Assembly: GCF_040538665.1 (NCBI RefSeq)
Contig: NZ_JBEWXT010000001.1
Span: forward strand, 124,001 to 188,000
DNA length: 64,000 bases
Direction of reading: 5' to 3'
Source of the DNA: Aureibaculum sp. 2308TA14-22
GTDB taxonomy: Bacteria > Bacteroidota > Bacteroidia > Flavobacteriales > Flavobacteriaceae
Of this stretch, positions 17,296-26,793 are shown piece after piece; position 1 is the first letter of the stretch; each line of letters opens with the position of its first letter. The notes under the pieces are model-generated. The model did no database searches and was not told where the DNA came from. It saw nothing but the letters and a program-made list of their open reading frames with translations. A program made the position numbers and the translations under genes.

Positions 17296-18774
17296 TTAAG
17301 CAATATCCCAAGGTAAAGAATATGTTTTTATATAGGTATATCCTTTCATAGCTTCAATAACACCTTCTTTGTATCCTAAGCCAGAATCTTTAACACCACC
17401 AAAAGGTGTCCACTCTAGTCTATAACTAGGGGCTTCGTTAACGTTTACCGTACCGGTATCTAATTCTGTAATAACACGCTGAATGGATGGCCAATGATTA
17501 CTGACTACGCCACCAGATAATCCATATGGTGTATCATTCGCAATATCTATAGCCTCGTCTAGCGTTTCAAATCTGATAATCGGAGCTACCGGTCCAAAAG
17601 TTTCTTTGGCGACAACTTCATGCTCGTTTTTAATATGATCTAAAACGGTTGGAGCAAATAATGCGCCTTCGCGTTTATTTCCGGCAAGACAAACTGCACC
17701 ATTTTCTATTGCATTTTGCACTCGGCGTTCCATTTCTGTGGCAGCTTCTTCTGTAATTACAGTACCCATATCTGTATTTTCATCGTATGGATCTCCATAT
17801 TTTATGGCTTTTACCTTATTTGCAAGCTTTGTGGCATATTCGTCGGCAATACTATTGTGTACCAATATTCTGCGGATAGCGGTACAGCGTTGAGCCGAGT
17901 TTTTAAAGGTTCCTGCCATTGTAACATCAACGGCTTCATCAATATCTGCATCATCCAAAACCAACAATGCAGAGCTTCCGCCAAGTTCTAATACCAGTTT
18001 TTTGTAACCTGATTTTGATGCAATGATTTTACCTATTTCACTACCTCCTGTAAAAGAGACCATTGTGATATCTGGGTGCACTGTCATCATTTCTGAAGTT
18101 GCTTGAATGTCTTTACCATTAATACAATTCAACATATTTGGAGGCAAACCACAATCAAGTGCCAATTGTGCAAAATAATAAGCCGATAAAGGTGTTCTTT
18201 CAGAGGGTTTTAATACGACGGTATTGTTAGTTGCAATAGCAGGTGCTATTTTATGCACTACTTGATTCATGGGGTGGTTGAAAGGGGTAATAGCACTAAT
18301 TAACCCTAATGGAACACGTGTAGTATAAATACGTCTTGGTTTTCCGTTTTTAGAAACATCACAAGGAAATACTTGAGAATCATCATCTAGGGTTTTCATT
18401 GCAGAAAAGCGTAATACATCAGAAACCCGACTTGCCTCATACCGTGTATCTTTTAAACATAAACCAGTTTCATCGGTAATCATCTGGCTTACTTCGTCTA
18501 CACGTTTTTCTAATTCGTCTGCTATTTTATTTAAAATATCGTAACGCTCGTAACGCGTAAGTGTAATTTTTGTGTTTTTAGTGTCTTTTAATACCTGATC
18601 CAAGGTATTCGTATCGATAGAAGCGACTCTACCCACCAATTTTTTGGTGTAAGGATTGAATACTTCGATCCATTCGCCTGTTTTTACTTGTTTTCCATTT
18701 ATAATACCCCCGAATTCGATAATACTTGAACCCTCAACTTCTTTTTCCTTTTTTATACTTTTAATATCTTCCAT
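17296..18774 (-). CDS. phnY: Phosphonoacetaldehyde dehydrogenase
   Basis: The 492-residue NAD-dependent aldehyde dehydrogenase oxidises phosphonoacetaldehyde to phosphonoacetate. Catalytic C297 lies in NSAQRCTAIRR and the general base E263 in LELGGSSA. FTGGSEIGK is the coenzyme loop. The Arg-rich substrate surroundings and the position between phnA and phnW support the phosphonate-specific assignment over a general ALDH. It has a short N-terminal extension of about 20 lysine/glutamate-rich residues. Confidence 0.92.
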   Translation of the reverse strand: MEDIKSIKKEKEVEGSSIIEFGGIINGKQVKTGEWIEVFNPYTKKLVGRVASIDTNTLDQVLKDTKNTKITLTRYERYDILNKIADELEKRVDEVSQMITDETGLCLKDTRYEASRVSDVLRFSAMKTLDDDSQVFPCDVSKNGKPRRIYTTRVPLGLISAITPFNHPMNQVVHKIAPAIATNNTVVLKPSERTPLSAYYFAQLALDCGLPPNMLNCINGKDIQATSEMMTVHPDITMVSFTGGSEIGKIIASKSGYKKLVLELGGSSALLVLDDADIDEAVDVTMAGTFKNSAQRCTAIRRILVHNSIADEYATKLANKVKAIKYGDPYDENTDMGTVITEEAATEMERRVQNAIENGAVCLAGNKREGALFAPTVLDHIKNEHEVVAKETFGPVAPIIRFETLDEAIDIANDTPYGLSGGVVSNHWPSIQRVITELDTGTVNVNEAPSYRLEWTPFGGVKDSGLGYKEGVIEAMKGYTYIKTYSLPWDIA

Positions 18775-18801
18775 ACTTTTTTGTTTTATTGAGTTTAATT
18801 A

Positions 18802-20013
18802 TTAGAATCCATTACTTAAAAAATGAAACAAGTCAAAATTTCTAGATGCTCCAGTTGCTAATTTTTCAGCATACTCTTCATTTAGTTTTTTATTGAAAAT
18901 CATTGGAACTACTTGGCAATGTTCACCTCCGTGAGAGCGTAAACCTTCTTTTACCTTATCAAGATCATGCCAATCAGGAGTTCTACCAATGGTTGTGGCA
19001 GCGTCAGAAAGAATTACTAAATCACCTATCCTATCGGAAGGTAATTCATAAGCTACGACCGCTTCGGCATTTGTTAACACTTTTTCAATACCATCTAAAC
19101 TCAATAAATAGGTTTTAGCGGCTTCTAGTTGAGATTTATCATCTAAATACAACGTTCCGTAGCCGCCTAGAGCACCATGATGCACTACATAAGGATCGGT
19201 AATAGGCAAAATAACACGTGTATTGATGCCCTGCTCGTTTAATAGTTTTTCTATAAATTGAACTTTAGGAGTGCCATCTGCGTTGGTTTTAGCTTGCATG
19301 CCATGGTCGGCAGTAATACCAACAATAGCACCTAGTTTGTCCAATTCGCCAAACCAGTAATCTATTTTAGATAAGAAATCATTTGCTTCGGGGTCTCCGG
19401 GAGCATATTTATGTTGTACAAAATCCGTTGTTGTTAAGTACATGATATCAAAATGCTGACGCTGTAATAATTTTGCACCCGCTTCGATACAATACACAGA
19501 AATATAAGGATCGTAAATACCTGGTCTATCTTTACCCATTAAATCTGATTCTACATTTTCAATACCATTTCCTTCTAAAGTAGCTTCATTTGCAAATTCA
19601 GCCGAAAAACAAATACCGTCTAAGTTATGGGAAAGCATTCTTCTTAACTTTTCTTTTGCGGTAACTACGGCAACTTTGCTTCCGTTTTTACTTTTTTCAG
19701 ATAAAATAGTAGGAACTTTTAGATATTTTGGGTCACTCATCATTACTTCCTTTTGAAGTTCTGTATCCCAATAGAAGTTTCCGCAGATACCATTTACATT
19801 TGGTGGAACACCAGTGGTAATAGCCATATTATTTGGGTTGGTAAATGATGGAATAACGGTTTTTACCATCCCAAAGGAACCTTCTTTTATAAAACGTTGC
19901 AAATTAGGCATTACATCCTTAGCTGCTTCGTAATAAGGGTAAGAGGTACCATCCATGCATATCCCAATTATTGTTTTATTCTGATTAGGATAATTTCTGT
20001 TGTTGATTTTCAT
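18802..20013 (-). CDS. phnA: Phosphonoacetate hydrolase
   Basis: The 403-residue alkaline-phosphatase-superfamily enzyme cleaves the C-P bond of phosphonoacetate to acetate and phosphate. Motifs include the metal aspartate in GICMDGTSY (near 21), nucleophile T58 in SFTNPNNMAITTG, and metal ligands in TTDFVQHKYAPG and ITADHGMQ. It is the first gene of the leftward operon, reading phnA-phnY-phnW-regulator-transporter, and gives a complete AEP-to-acetate route. The cytoplasmic location (no signal peptide) fits intracellular catabolism. Confidence 0.94.
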   Translation of the reverse strand: MKINNRNYPNQNKTIIGICMDGTSYPYYEAAKDVMPNLQRFIKEGSFGMVKTVIPSFTNPNNMAITTGVPPNVNGICGNFYWDTELQKEVMMSDPKYLKVPTILSEKSKNGSKVAVVTAKEKLRRMLSHNLDGICFSAEFANEATLEGNGIENVESDLMGKDRPGIYDPYISVYCIEAGAKLLQRQHFDIMYLTTTDFVQHKYAPGDPEANDFLSKIDYWFGELDKLGAIVGITADHGMQAKTNADGTPKVQFIEKLLNEQGINTRVILPITDPYVVHHGALGGYGTLYLDDKSQLEAAKTYLLSLDGIEKVLTNAEAVVAYELPSDRIGDLVILSDAATTIGRTPDWHDLDKVKEGLRSHGGEHCQVVPMIFNKKLNEEYAEKLATGASRNFDLFHFLSNGF

Positions 20014-20048
20014 ACTAATTCTAATTATTTATCTGATTAAAGTTTTCA

Positions 20049-20083
20049 CAAATGTAAAATAATTTTACTTATAATATAATTTT
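20049..20083 (-). promoter_or_regulatory. phn operon promoter element with double palindrome operator
   Basis: On the minus strand TACATTTG (20056-20049) fits the TAnnTTTG element, 35 bases before the phnA start. It is overlapped by the palindrome GTAAAAT-A-ATTTTAC (20054-20068) and followed by a second palindrome, TTATA-A-TATAA (20069-20079). The 30 bases 20054-20083 are identical to 51416-51445. No TTG is visible at the right spacing, so an activator may be needed. Confidence 0.65.
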
Positions 20084-20439
20084 TTTATGATTTGATACTA
20101 TTTTTTTTAGATGATGGTAATTTCAAACAATTAATTTAAGAGTAAAAATAAAATCACATAGAGGTTGCAATTACAAATTTTTAAAACGAATTCTAACCCA
20201 ATAATAGATTGTCTTAAAATAAACAAAACCCCATTATTAAATGGGATAGGGACAATTTATTTAGACAATATACCAATTCTAGCTACAAAAAACGCTTAGA
20301 TGACAAGTACCTATTTAATTAAATTTATAACATATATTCTTTTAAATACCACTTCAGGAATTTTCTTTTTTGATATGAAAATTTTAATTATTAATTAAGG
20401 CATTAATTCTATTTTTTTTAATCAGATATTTAATAAATG

Positions 20440-20510
20440 GTAAAATAAATTGACAAATAATAAAATTATTCAATTTTTTTTTTACATTTGCTATAATTAT
20501 TTTACTAATA
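20440..20510 (+). promoter_or_regulatory. Probable susC promoter with two operator-like sites
   Basis: TACATTTG at 20483-20490 matches the -7 element. It is flanked by two variants of the phn palindrome: GTAAAATAAATTGAC (20440-20454, two mismatches) and CTATAATTATTTTAC (20491-20505, two mismatches). Sites on both sides of the promoter suggest direct control by the same regulator as the phn operon (inference). Confidence 0.5.
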
Positions 20511-20774
20511 GTTAAACATGTGAGCTAGATTTTAAATAAATATTAAAGAATAATATTTGATATTTATTTAAAAAGTAAAACACTATAACTGACAAAAAAT
20601 AAAACTTTAGTAAACATTTTAGTAGTAAGTAAATTATGAACCTAACTCAAAAACTTCATGAAATGATAGACTAAAAAAAAATCAAACACTTTTTTTTGGA
20701 AAAGCAAGATCCAAACTATTTTTTGGTTAAGTGATGAAACTAACTTTTAACAAACTTAATATACAATTGTGAGT

Positions 20775-23700
20775 ATGAAAAAATTTAAAAAATTTAAGTA
20801 TCGACTTAATGCTACCTCAGCAATTAAGGTAAAGTTAACATCGTTTGTGCTTTTGGGATTTTTAATCCTTACGCAAACGAATATATACGCCCTAAATAAT
20901 TTACTCTATTTAGATTTTGAAAAATCAACAGTCCAACAACAAGAAATTAAGGGAACTGTTAAGGATGCTCAAGGTAATTCATTACCTGGAGTAAGTATCA
21001 TAATTAAGGGTACTAATAAAGGTACACAAACAGATTTTGATGGTAACTACGCTATTAGTGCAAGTAATGGAGATGAACTAGTATTTTCTTTTGTGGGCAT
21101 GACAACAGTAACAATTGCTGTTGGAGATCAAAATACAATTGATGTCACACTACAAGAAGATGCGAACCAACTTGAAGAAGTTGTAGTGACAGCCTTAGGT
21201 ATTAAAAAAGAGAAGAAACGTATTGGTTTTGCGGTTCAAGAAGTTAAAGGAGAGGCTCTTCAAAAAGCCGTTACTCCTAATATTGTTGAATCTTTAACAG
21301 GTAAAGTTGCAGGTCTTATTGTTACCAATAATTCAAGTGATTTCTTTTCGGACCCTCAATTCTATTTGAGAGGTAGTAGACCATTAATGGTTGTTGATGG
21401 AGTACCACAAACCAATTCTGATATTTGGAATTTATCTTCTGATGATATTGAGAGTATTACGGTCCTAAAATCCGGTGCTGCATCGGCTCTGTATGGTTCA
21501 CCAGGTCGAAACGGTGCTATACAACTTACCTTAAAATCAGGTAGGAGTCAAGATAAAGGAATAGTAGTTTCTTACAATTCTTCTACTTTATTTCAAAAAG
21601 GATTTTTAAGAGTTCCAAGTATTCAAACTGAGTATGGTCCAGGTAATAATGGTATTTATCGTTATGGTGGTGGTTTAGCTGGTGGTGATGGTTTGACCGA
21701 AGGTGGTGGAATCAATGATTTTGACTATTCCATTTGGGGTCCTAAATTTGATGGTAGGCTTATTGTTCAATTCGATTCTCCAATTGACCCAAATACAGGC
21801 TATCGTATTCCTACGCCTTGGATATCGAGAGGGCCTGACAATTTGAAAAACTTCATGGAAGTTGGGCTTGTAACATCAAATAATATTACTGTTCAGGCAA
21901 ACTCAGATGTAGGGTCATTTGTAATTTCTAATACGTACAAGTATTCTAAAGCGTCAACTCCAGGTCAGCGTTTAGATATTAATACTACAAGATTAAGAGG
22001 TAGTTTAAATTTATCAGAAAAATTTACCATTGATGGGTCGCTTCAATATAACTATCAGTTTTCCGATAATAGGATTAGAGGAAGTTACGGACCTACATCT
22101 CCTATTTATAATTTAGCAATTTGGGGTGGAGCTCATTTCGATATTCGCAACTTTAAACAAGTTTGGGAAGAAGGAAAAGAGGGTATACGTCAAAATTTTG
22201 TGGAACACTGGCGTTTCAATAACCCATACGCCTTGGCACATGCTTGGAAAAGACCATGGACAAAAAATGATTTAATATCATTTTTAAAGTTTACGTATAA
22301 GTTTAATGATAATGTAAGTGCTTATTTCCGTTCTACATTAAATTCATATACATTAACAGCAAATGAAGAAATTCATAAAGATATATATAATTACGATATT
22401 TCTGATCGAGGTGGTCGTTTTAGATACTTTAACGAACGTTATTTTGAAAATAACACGGACTTTTTAGTTTCTTATAATAAAGATTTTATCAATGATAATT
22501 TAAATGTAAATGCTACTTTAGGGGGTAACCAACGTTATTTCAGAAATCATGAAGAAAGTGCTACTACAACTCAGTTGATAGTGCCTGGCGTTTTTACCTT
22601 ACAAAATTCTGTAGATCAAGTACAGCCTAGTAGTTATAAAGAACAAAAAGGTGTATATAGTGGTTATGCTACGGTAGATTTAGCTTATAAAGATAAAATA
22701 TTTTTAGGTGCAACGGGTCGTATTGATAAATCATCAACTTTACCAGAATCTAATGATTCTTTCTTTTACCCTTCGGTTTATGGTAGTGTTATTGTAAGTG
22801 AATTGTTTAATTTACCCGATTTTATTGGCTTTTTTAAATTAAGAGCAGCATATGCACAAGTGGGTGGTGATTTGGATATTTATGAAGCAAGAAATTCGTA
22901 TAGTACTGATAGATGGAGAAATTTACCAACAGCTAGTTTTCCTGGAACTTTAGAAAACCCTTTATTAAAACCTTCCTTTACCAATACTTATGAATATGGT
23001 TTTGAGACGAGACTATTTCAGGGTAGATTAGGTATTGATTTTTCTTATTATAGAAATCGATACGGACCACAAATCTTTACTCAAGATTTTTCAGCCGCAT
23101 CTGGTTATAGCGGAATTTTACAAAATGGTAGAGAGACTGAAAGAAGAGGTGTGGATTTTTCTATAACAGCCTCACCTGTTAAATCTGATAATTTTAACTG
23201 GACTACTGTTCTTAATTTTGACACCTATTCAGATTTTCTTATTTCTTTGCCAGCTCTTGAAGATGGTACCGTACCAGACAGAGAAGGTCGGACTTTTGTA
23301 GGTGAAGAGTTGAATCATTATTGGTATAATGTATGGGACAGATCACCGGACGGACAATTAATTATTGGTTCAAATGGTTTACCCGTGGGAAGACCACCCG
23401 TTGATCTTGGTGATACCCAACCAGATTTTACTGCAAGTATTAATAATATGATTCAGTATAAAGACTTATCACTTAGTTTCTTAATAGATGGTCGTTTTGG
23501 TGGTGTGACATTCGATAGATATGAACGTGATTTATGGAGATCCGGTTCACACCCAGATGCCGTACATCCTGAAAGAGAACTCTCCAATATCGCTTTTGCG
23601 ACTGGTGGTGATGCCAGAACCATGCAAATACCTGGTGTTTCAGTTGTTTCAGGCGAAGTAGAATATGATGCTGATGGTAATGTGTTAACAGATACCCGTG

Positions 23701-24017
23701 TTTTTGAACCCAGTACAGCAATGGTAGCATACCCTCAATGGGCATCTAATTATAAAGGAGATTGGCGAAGTGTTATTATAGATAAAACTTTTGCCAAATT
23801 AAGAGAAGTTACGTTAACTTATAATATTCCTAGCAAAACTTTGAAGAAAACATTTTTTAAATCGGCTTCAATATCTTTAATTGGTAGAAATCTGTTGTAT
23901 TGGACAGAAGCCGATACCTTTGGAGATTTAGATACCTATACTGTATCTACAGGTGATACTAATTTGCAACAACCTTCGCAAAGATCGTATGGATTTAATA
24001 TTAACTTACAATTTTAA
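20775..24017 (+). CDS. SusC-like TonB-dependent outer-membrane transporter
   Basis: The product from the ATG at 20775 is 1080 residues long. A signal region (to about 42) is followed by a carboxypeptidase-regulatory-like domain (about 58-130, KGTVKDAQGNSLPGVSIIIK), a TonB box (LEEVVVTALG), a plug (about 145-260) and a beta barrel ending in an aromatic residue (NINLQF). It imports glycan fragments together with the SusD protein encoded 7 bases downstream. It is the first gene of the rightward locus. A GTG six bases upstream could also serve as start. Confidence 0.95.
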   Translation: MKKFKKFKYRLNATSAIKVKLTSFVLLGFLILTQTNIYALNNLLYLDFEKSTVQQQEIKGTVKDAQGNSLPGVSIIIKGTNKGTQTDFDGNYAISASNGDELVFSFVGMTTVTIAVGDQNTIDVTLQEDANQLEEVVVTALGIKKEKKRIGFAVQEVKGEALQKAVTPNIVESLTGKVAGLIVTNNSSDFFSDPQFYLRGSRPLMVVDGVPQTNSDIWNLSSDDIESITVLKSGAASALYGSPGRNGAIQLTLKSGRSQDKGIVVSYNSSTLFQKGFLRVPSIQTEYGPGNNGIYRYGGGLAGGDGLTEGGGINDFDYSIWGPKFDGRLIVQFDSPIDPNTGYRIPTPWISRGPDNLKNFMEVGLVTSNNITVQANSDVGSFVISNTYKYSKASTPGQRLDINTTRLRGSLNLSEKFTIDGSLQYNYQFSDNRIRGSYGPTSPIYNLAIWGGAHFDIRNFKQVWEEGKEGIRQNFVEHWRFNNPYALAHAWKRPWTKNDLISFLKFTYKFNDNVSAYFRSTLNSYTLTANEEIHKDIYNYDISDRGGRFRYFNERYFENNTDFLVSYNKDFINDNLNVNATLGGNQRYFRNHEESATTTQLIVPGVFTLQNSVDQVQPSSYKEQKGVYSGYATVDLAYKDKIFLGATGRIDKSSTLPESNDSFFYPSVYGSVIVSELFNLPDFIGFFKLRAAYAQVGGDLDIYEARNSYSTDRWRNLPTASFPGTLENPLLKPSFTNTYEYGFETRLFQGRLGIDFSYYRNRYGPQIFTQDFSAASGYSGILQNGRETERRGVDFSITASPVKSDNFNWTTVLNFDTYSDFLISLPALEDGTVPDREGRTFVGEELNHYWYNVWDRSPDGQLIIGSNGLPVGRPPVDLGDTQPDFTASINNMIQYKDLSLSFLIDGRFGGVTFDRYERDLWRSGSHPDAVHPERELSNIAFATGGDARTMQIPGVSVVSGEVEYDADGNVLTDTRVFEPSTAMVAYPQWASNYKGDWRSVIIDKTFAKLREVTLTYNIPSKTLKKTFFKSASISLIGRNLLYWTEADTFGDLDTYTVSTGDTNLQQPSQRSYGFNINLQF

Positions 24018-24024
24018 AATAGTT

Positions 24025-25536
24025 ATGATGAAAAATATAATAATAAAATCAGTTCTATTGTTGTTCTTAACAGGATCAATTAGTAGTTGTTTAGATTATG
24101 ACGATTTAAGGGAAAACCCTAACGACCCTACCACTGTACCGCCTAGTTTAATATTTACTGATTTAACACCAGGAGTTACAACTTCATTTACTGATTCTTA
24201 TATAAGAATGCAATATCATTTATGGACACCTACCGATGGTACTTCTACGGTAAGTTTCAGAAGTGGTTTTGGAGGAGGTTTTGGTTATGGTACAATCCGA
24301 AATATTAATAAAATGATTGAAGAGGCTGAGGCTTCTAATGCACCTATATATAAAATTCTGGCAAAATTTTATACAGCCAGAACCTATGTAGAAATGACCA
24401 GACGTATGGGAGATGTACCCCTAACAGAAGCAAACCAAGGTGCTGAAATACCAAGACCAAAGTACGATACTTCAAAATCGGTATATATACAGAGTTTAAA
24501 TTGGTTGGATGAAGCTAATAAGGAACTTGGCGATTTTATAGATGCAAATCCGGGTTTCTTTCTTGACGGAGATGTCTATTTCAATGGAGATTTAAAGCAA
24601 TGGCAAAAATTAATCAATTCTTACACGTTGAGAGTTTTGATTTCGCTACATAAAAAAGCGGATGATGCTGATGTAAATGTGAAAGGACGTTTTAATGCTA
24701 TAGTAAGTGATCCAGATACTTATCCAATCTTAACCAGTTTGACAGATAATGCTCAATTAGAATATAGAAATGAAGATAATTTTAAGCAAACCTACAATCC
24801 TGATAATGCGGTTTACAGACCTTCTGTAAATTATGTAAAGACCTACATAGACATGCTTAAAAACTATCAAGATCCAAGGTTGTTTGCTGTAGCAGATCCT
24901 ACACAGGCTGCTATTGATGCTGATCCAGGAAATGAAGCAGGAGTAAGAGCAAATTTTGATTCATATAATGGTGCAGATGCAACAATTGCCCCTGCTGATA
25001 ATGTTACTGGAAATTTGAATGGTGAATTTAGCAAACCTAATGAAGAAAAATATTGGAATTTTGTTGGACAACCTGGAGTTTTGCTAAGCTATTGGGAACA
25101 GGAATTTACAATAGCCGAAGCTGCTCATAGAGGATGGATATCTAACGATGCCAAAACGCATTATGACAATGCGATAACTGCGTCTATGGAATGGTATGGA
25201 GTTGCTGGTAGCGATATTACTGCATACCTGACAAATGCCAACTCAGAATATATCACTGGAGCTGCGGGTTTAACTAGGATTTTAGAACAAAAGTACATTG
25301 CTTTTGCTGAAAATTCAGGTACAGAGTCATTTTTTAACTTTAGAAGAACTGGTGTGCCTGACTTGCCATTTTCAGGGTTTAATGTAGGCGATCAGGATCC
25401 TGGATACCCTGTTCGTTGGTCATATCCTGGTTCTGAACTCTCGGATAATGAAGAGAACTACAAAGCTGCTCTTATAAGCCAATTTGGAGTAGAATCTGAT
25501 GATATAGATTTCCTTATTTGGGAACTTAAAGACTAA
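24025..25536 (+). CDS. SusD-like surface glycan-binding lipoprotein
   Basis: The start at 24025 gives 503 residues with a lipoprotein signal (LTGSISSC). The protein is a SusD/RagB-type (SusD-like 2 group) helical TPR-based binding protein: the N-terminal LRENPNDPTTVP and C-terminal AENSGTESFFNFRRTGVPDLP and YPGSELSDNEENY are family marks. It forms the lid of the SusC channel and binds oligosaccharide at the cell surface. The longer upstream frame overlaps susC and is not used. Confidence 0.94.
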   Translation: MMKNIIIKSVLLLFLTGSISSCLDYDDLRENPNDPTTVPPSLIFTDLTPGVTTSFTDSYIRMQYHLWTPTDGTSTVSFRSGFGGGFGYGTIRNINKMIEEAEASNAPIYKILAKFYTARTYVEMTRRMGDVPLTEANQGAEIPRPKYDTSKSVYIQSLNWLDEANKELGDFIDANPGFFLDGDVYFNGDLKQWQKLINSYTLRVLISLHKKADDADVNVKGRFNAIVSDPDTYPILTSLTDNAQLEYRNEDNFKQTYNPDNAVYRPSVNYVKTYIDMLKNYQDPRLFAVADPTQAAIDADPGNEAGVRANFDSYNGADATIAPADNVTGNLNGEFSKPNEEKYWNFVGQPGVLLSYWEQEFTIAEAAHRGWISNDAKTHYDNAITASMEWYGVAGSDITAYLTNANSEYITGAAGLTRILEQKYIAFAENSGTESFFNFRRTGVPDLPFSGFNVGDQDPGYPVRWSYPGSELSDNEENYKAALISQFGVESDDIDFLIWELKD

Positions 25537-25556
25537 TAAATATTAAAATATTTCAA

Positions 25557-26690
25557 ATGAAACATATATTAAAAAAATATTATATCTCGGCATTTTTATT
25601 GTCTTGCCTTACACTAGTTTTAATAGTTAGTTGTGTTGATAATGGAGATGGTTGGGCGGACACTAGATATTTAGAAAATTTTGAACTTTCATGGGATAAT
25701 CCTAATCCCAAAACTGGGCAACCTTATACCCCTGAAGAATTAGCTGAACTTAAGTATAATCCTAATGAAGAAGAACGTTTTAAAGGTACACAACCCGTTG
25801 TACTTAATTTGCTAACTTCTAAGCAAATCAGTAAGGTAACGATTATAGATGGTTCAGATGCATCAACCCTATTAACCGTTACAGAAGCACAACCAGTTGG
25901 TGACAAATTTAAAGTTTCGATAACAACTTCTTTAGATGAGTTAAAAGTGGACGAAGGTAAAACGAAAGCTTTAAAGTTTGATATCGAATATGAAGACGGA
26001 TCAATCGGTAGTACATTATTCAAAGTTGCTTCGGTATTACCACTACCTGCTGCAGCGGGTATTCTGAAGGGACATTGGGAATTTGATGATGCAAGTAATT
26101 TTCTGAAGGCTACAATGGGTAATGATTTAACTTTAGGTGGTAATAATGGTGTTGCTCCTACATCGGGTATGTCAGGTAGTGATGGTGCAGCACTAACCTC
26201 TTTTGGTGGTTATTTAGACGTTAATCACGGGTTGCCAGCCTCAGGAGGTGCTAACGTCAACGCTTATACTTTAATTTTAGATGTTAGTTTACCGGCATCT
26301 TCTTTAGGTACTTATTCTAATTTATTACAAACGTTGACAGACAATAGTTCTGATGGTTCAACTTATATAAGTCCTGGAGGAGGTCTTTGGGGTAATGGTA
26401 TTGGTAGTTCTGGAGGAGGTTCAGTTGGTGCTGACACTTGGCATAGAATAGTGATTACAGTAGGTGATGGTGATTATCGAGCTTATATAGATGGTGTTAG
26501 AATTATTGGAGGCTCTCCGGGTCCTGACGGTATACACTCTTTAGACCTTTCTAAATTCACTTTATTTGCGGATAATGGAAATAATGAAGATGCTCCGATA
26601 AAAGTGACCGAAGTTATGTTGTTTGACATTACTTTTGATAACAATTGGGTGACCGAAGATTTACCACCGGTAGGTCAACCATTACAATAA
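25557..26690 (+). CDS. LamG-domain lipoprotein, probable surface glycan-binding protein
   Basis: A 377-residue lipoprotein (cysteine after LVLIVS). The middle (about 75-160) is an Ig-like domain, and the C-terminal half (about 168-370) is a LamG/concanavalin A-like jelly roll (GHWEFDDASNFLKATMGNDL, ADTWHRIVITVGDGDYRAYI). The position immediately after susD is the usual place for an extra surface glycan-binding protein. No catalytic residues are seen. A strong terminator follows, so SusC-SusD-LamG form one transcription unit. Confidence 0.82.
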   Translation: MKHILKKYYISAFLLSCLTLVLIVSCVDNGDGWADTRYLENFELSWDNPNPKTGQPYTPEELAELKYNPNEEERFKGTQPVVLNLLTSKQISKVTIIDGSDASTLLTVTEAQPVGDKFKVSITTSLDELKVDEGKTKALKFDIEYEDGSIGSTLFKVASVLPLPAAAGILKGHWEFDDASNFLKATMGNDLTLGGNNGVAPTSGMSGSDGAALTSFGGYLDVNHGLPASGGANVNAYTLILDVSLPASSLGTYSNLLQTLTDNSSDGSTYISPGGGLWGNGIGSSGGGSVGADTWHRIVITVGDGDYRAYIDGVRIIGGSPGPDGIHSLDLSKFTLFADNGNNEDAPIKVTEVMLFDITFDNNWVTEDLPPVGQPLQ

Positions 26691-26710
26691 ATATTATTTG
26701 AGTTAGTTTT

Positions 26711-26746
26711 AGTATCCAATTTTATGTAAACATAAAATTGGATACT
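26711..26746. terminator. Terminator after the SusC-SusD-LamG unit
   Basis: A perfect 16-bp stem (26711-26726 with 26731-26746) has a TAAA loop and is followed by TTATTTTAAA. The symmetry would allow action in both directions. Confidence 0.8.
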
Positions 26747-26793
26747 TATTTTAAAATGATGTAACAATTAGGTTGATTTTATTTAGGTACAAT

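Larger units (their letters stand above)
20014..20774. other. Divergent intergenic region between phn and sus operons
   Basis: This 760-bp AT-rich region holds the control sites for both operons. The phn-side element is at 20049-20083 and the sus-side sites are at 20440-20510. The stretch 20084-20430 and the long susC leader (20511-20774) show no gene and no clear structure. A leader of over 250 bases before susC is long. Confidence 0.6.

Noticed and set aside
23473-23745. Antisense frame within susC
   Set aside because: It is a histidine-rich shadow of the beta-barrel coding strand.
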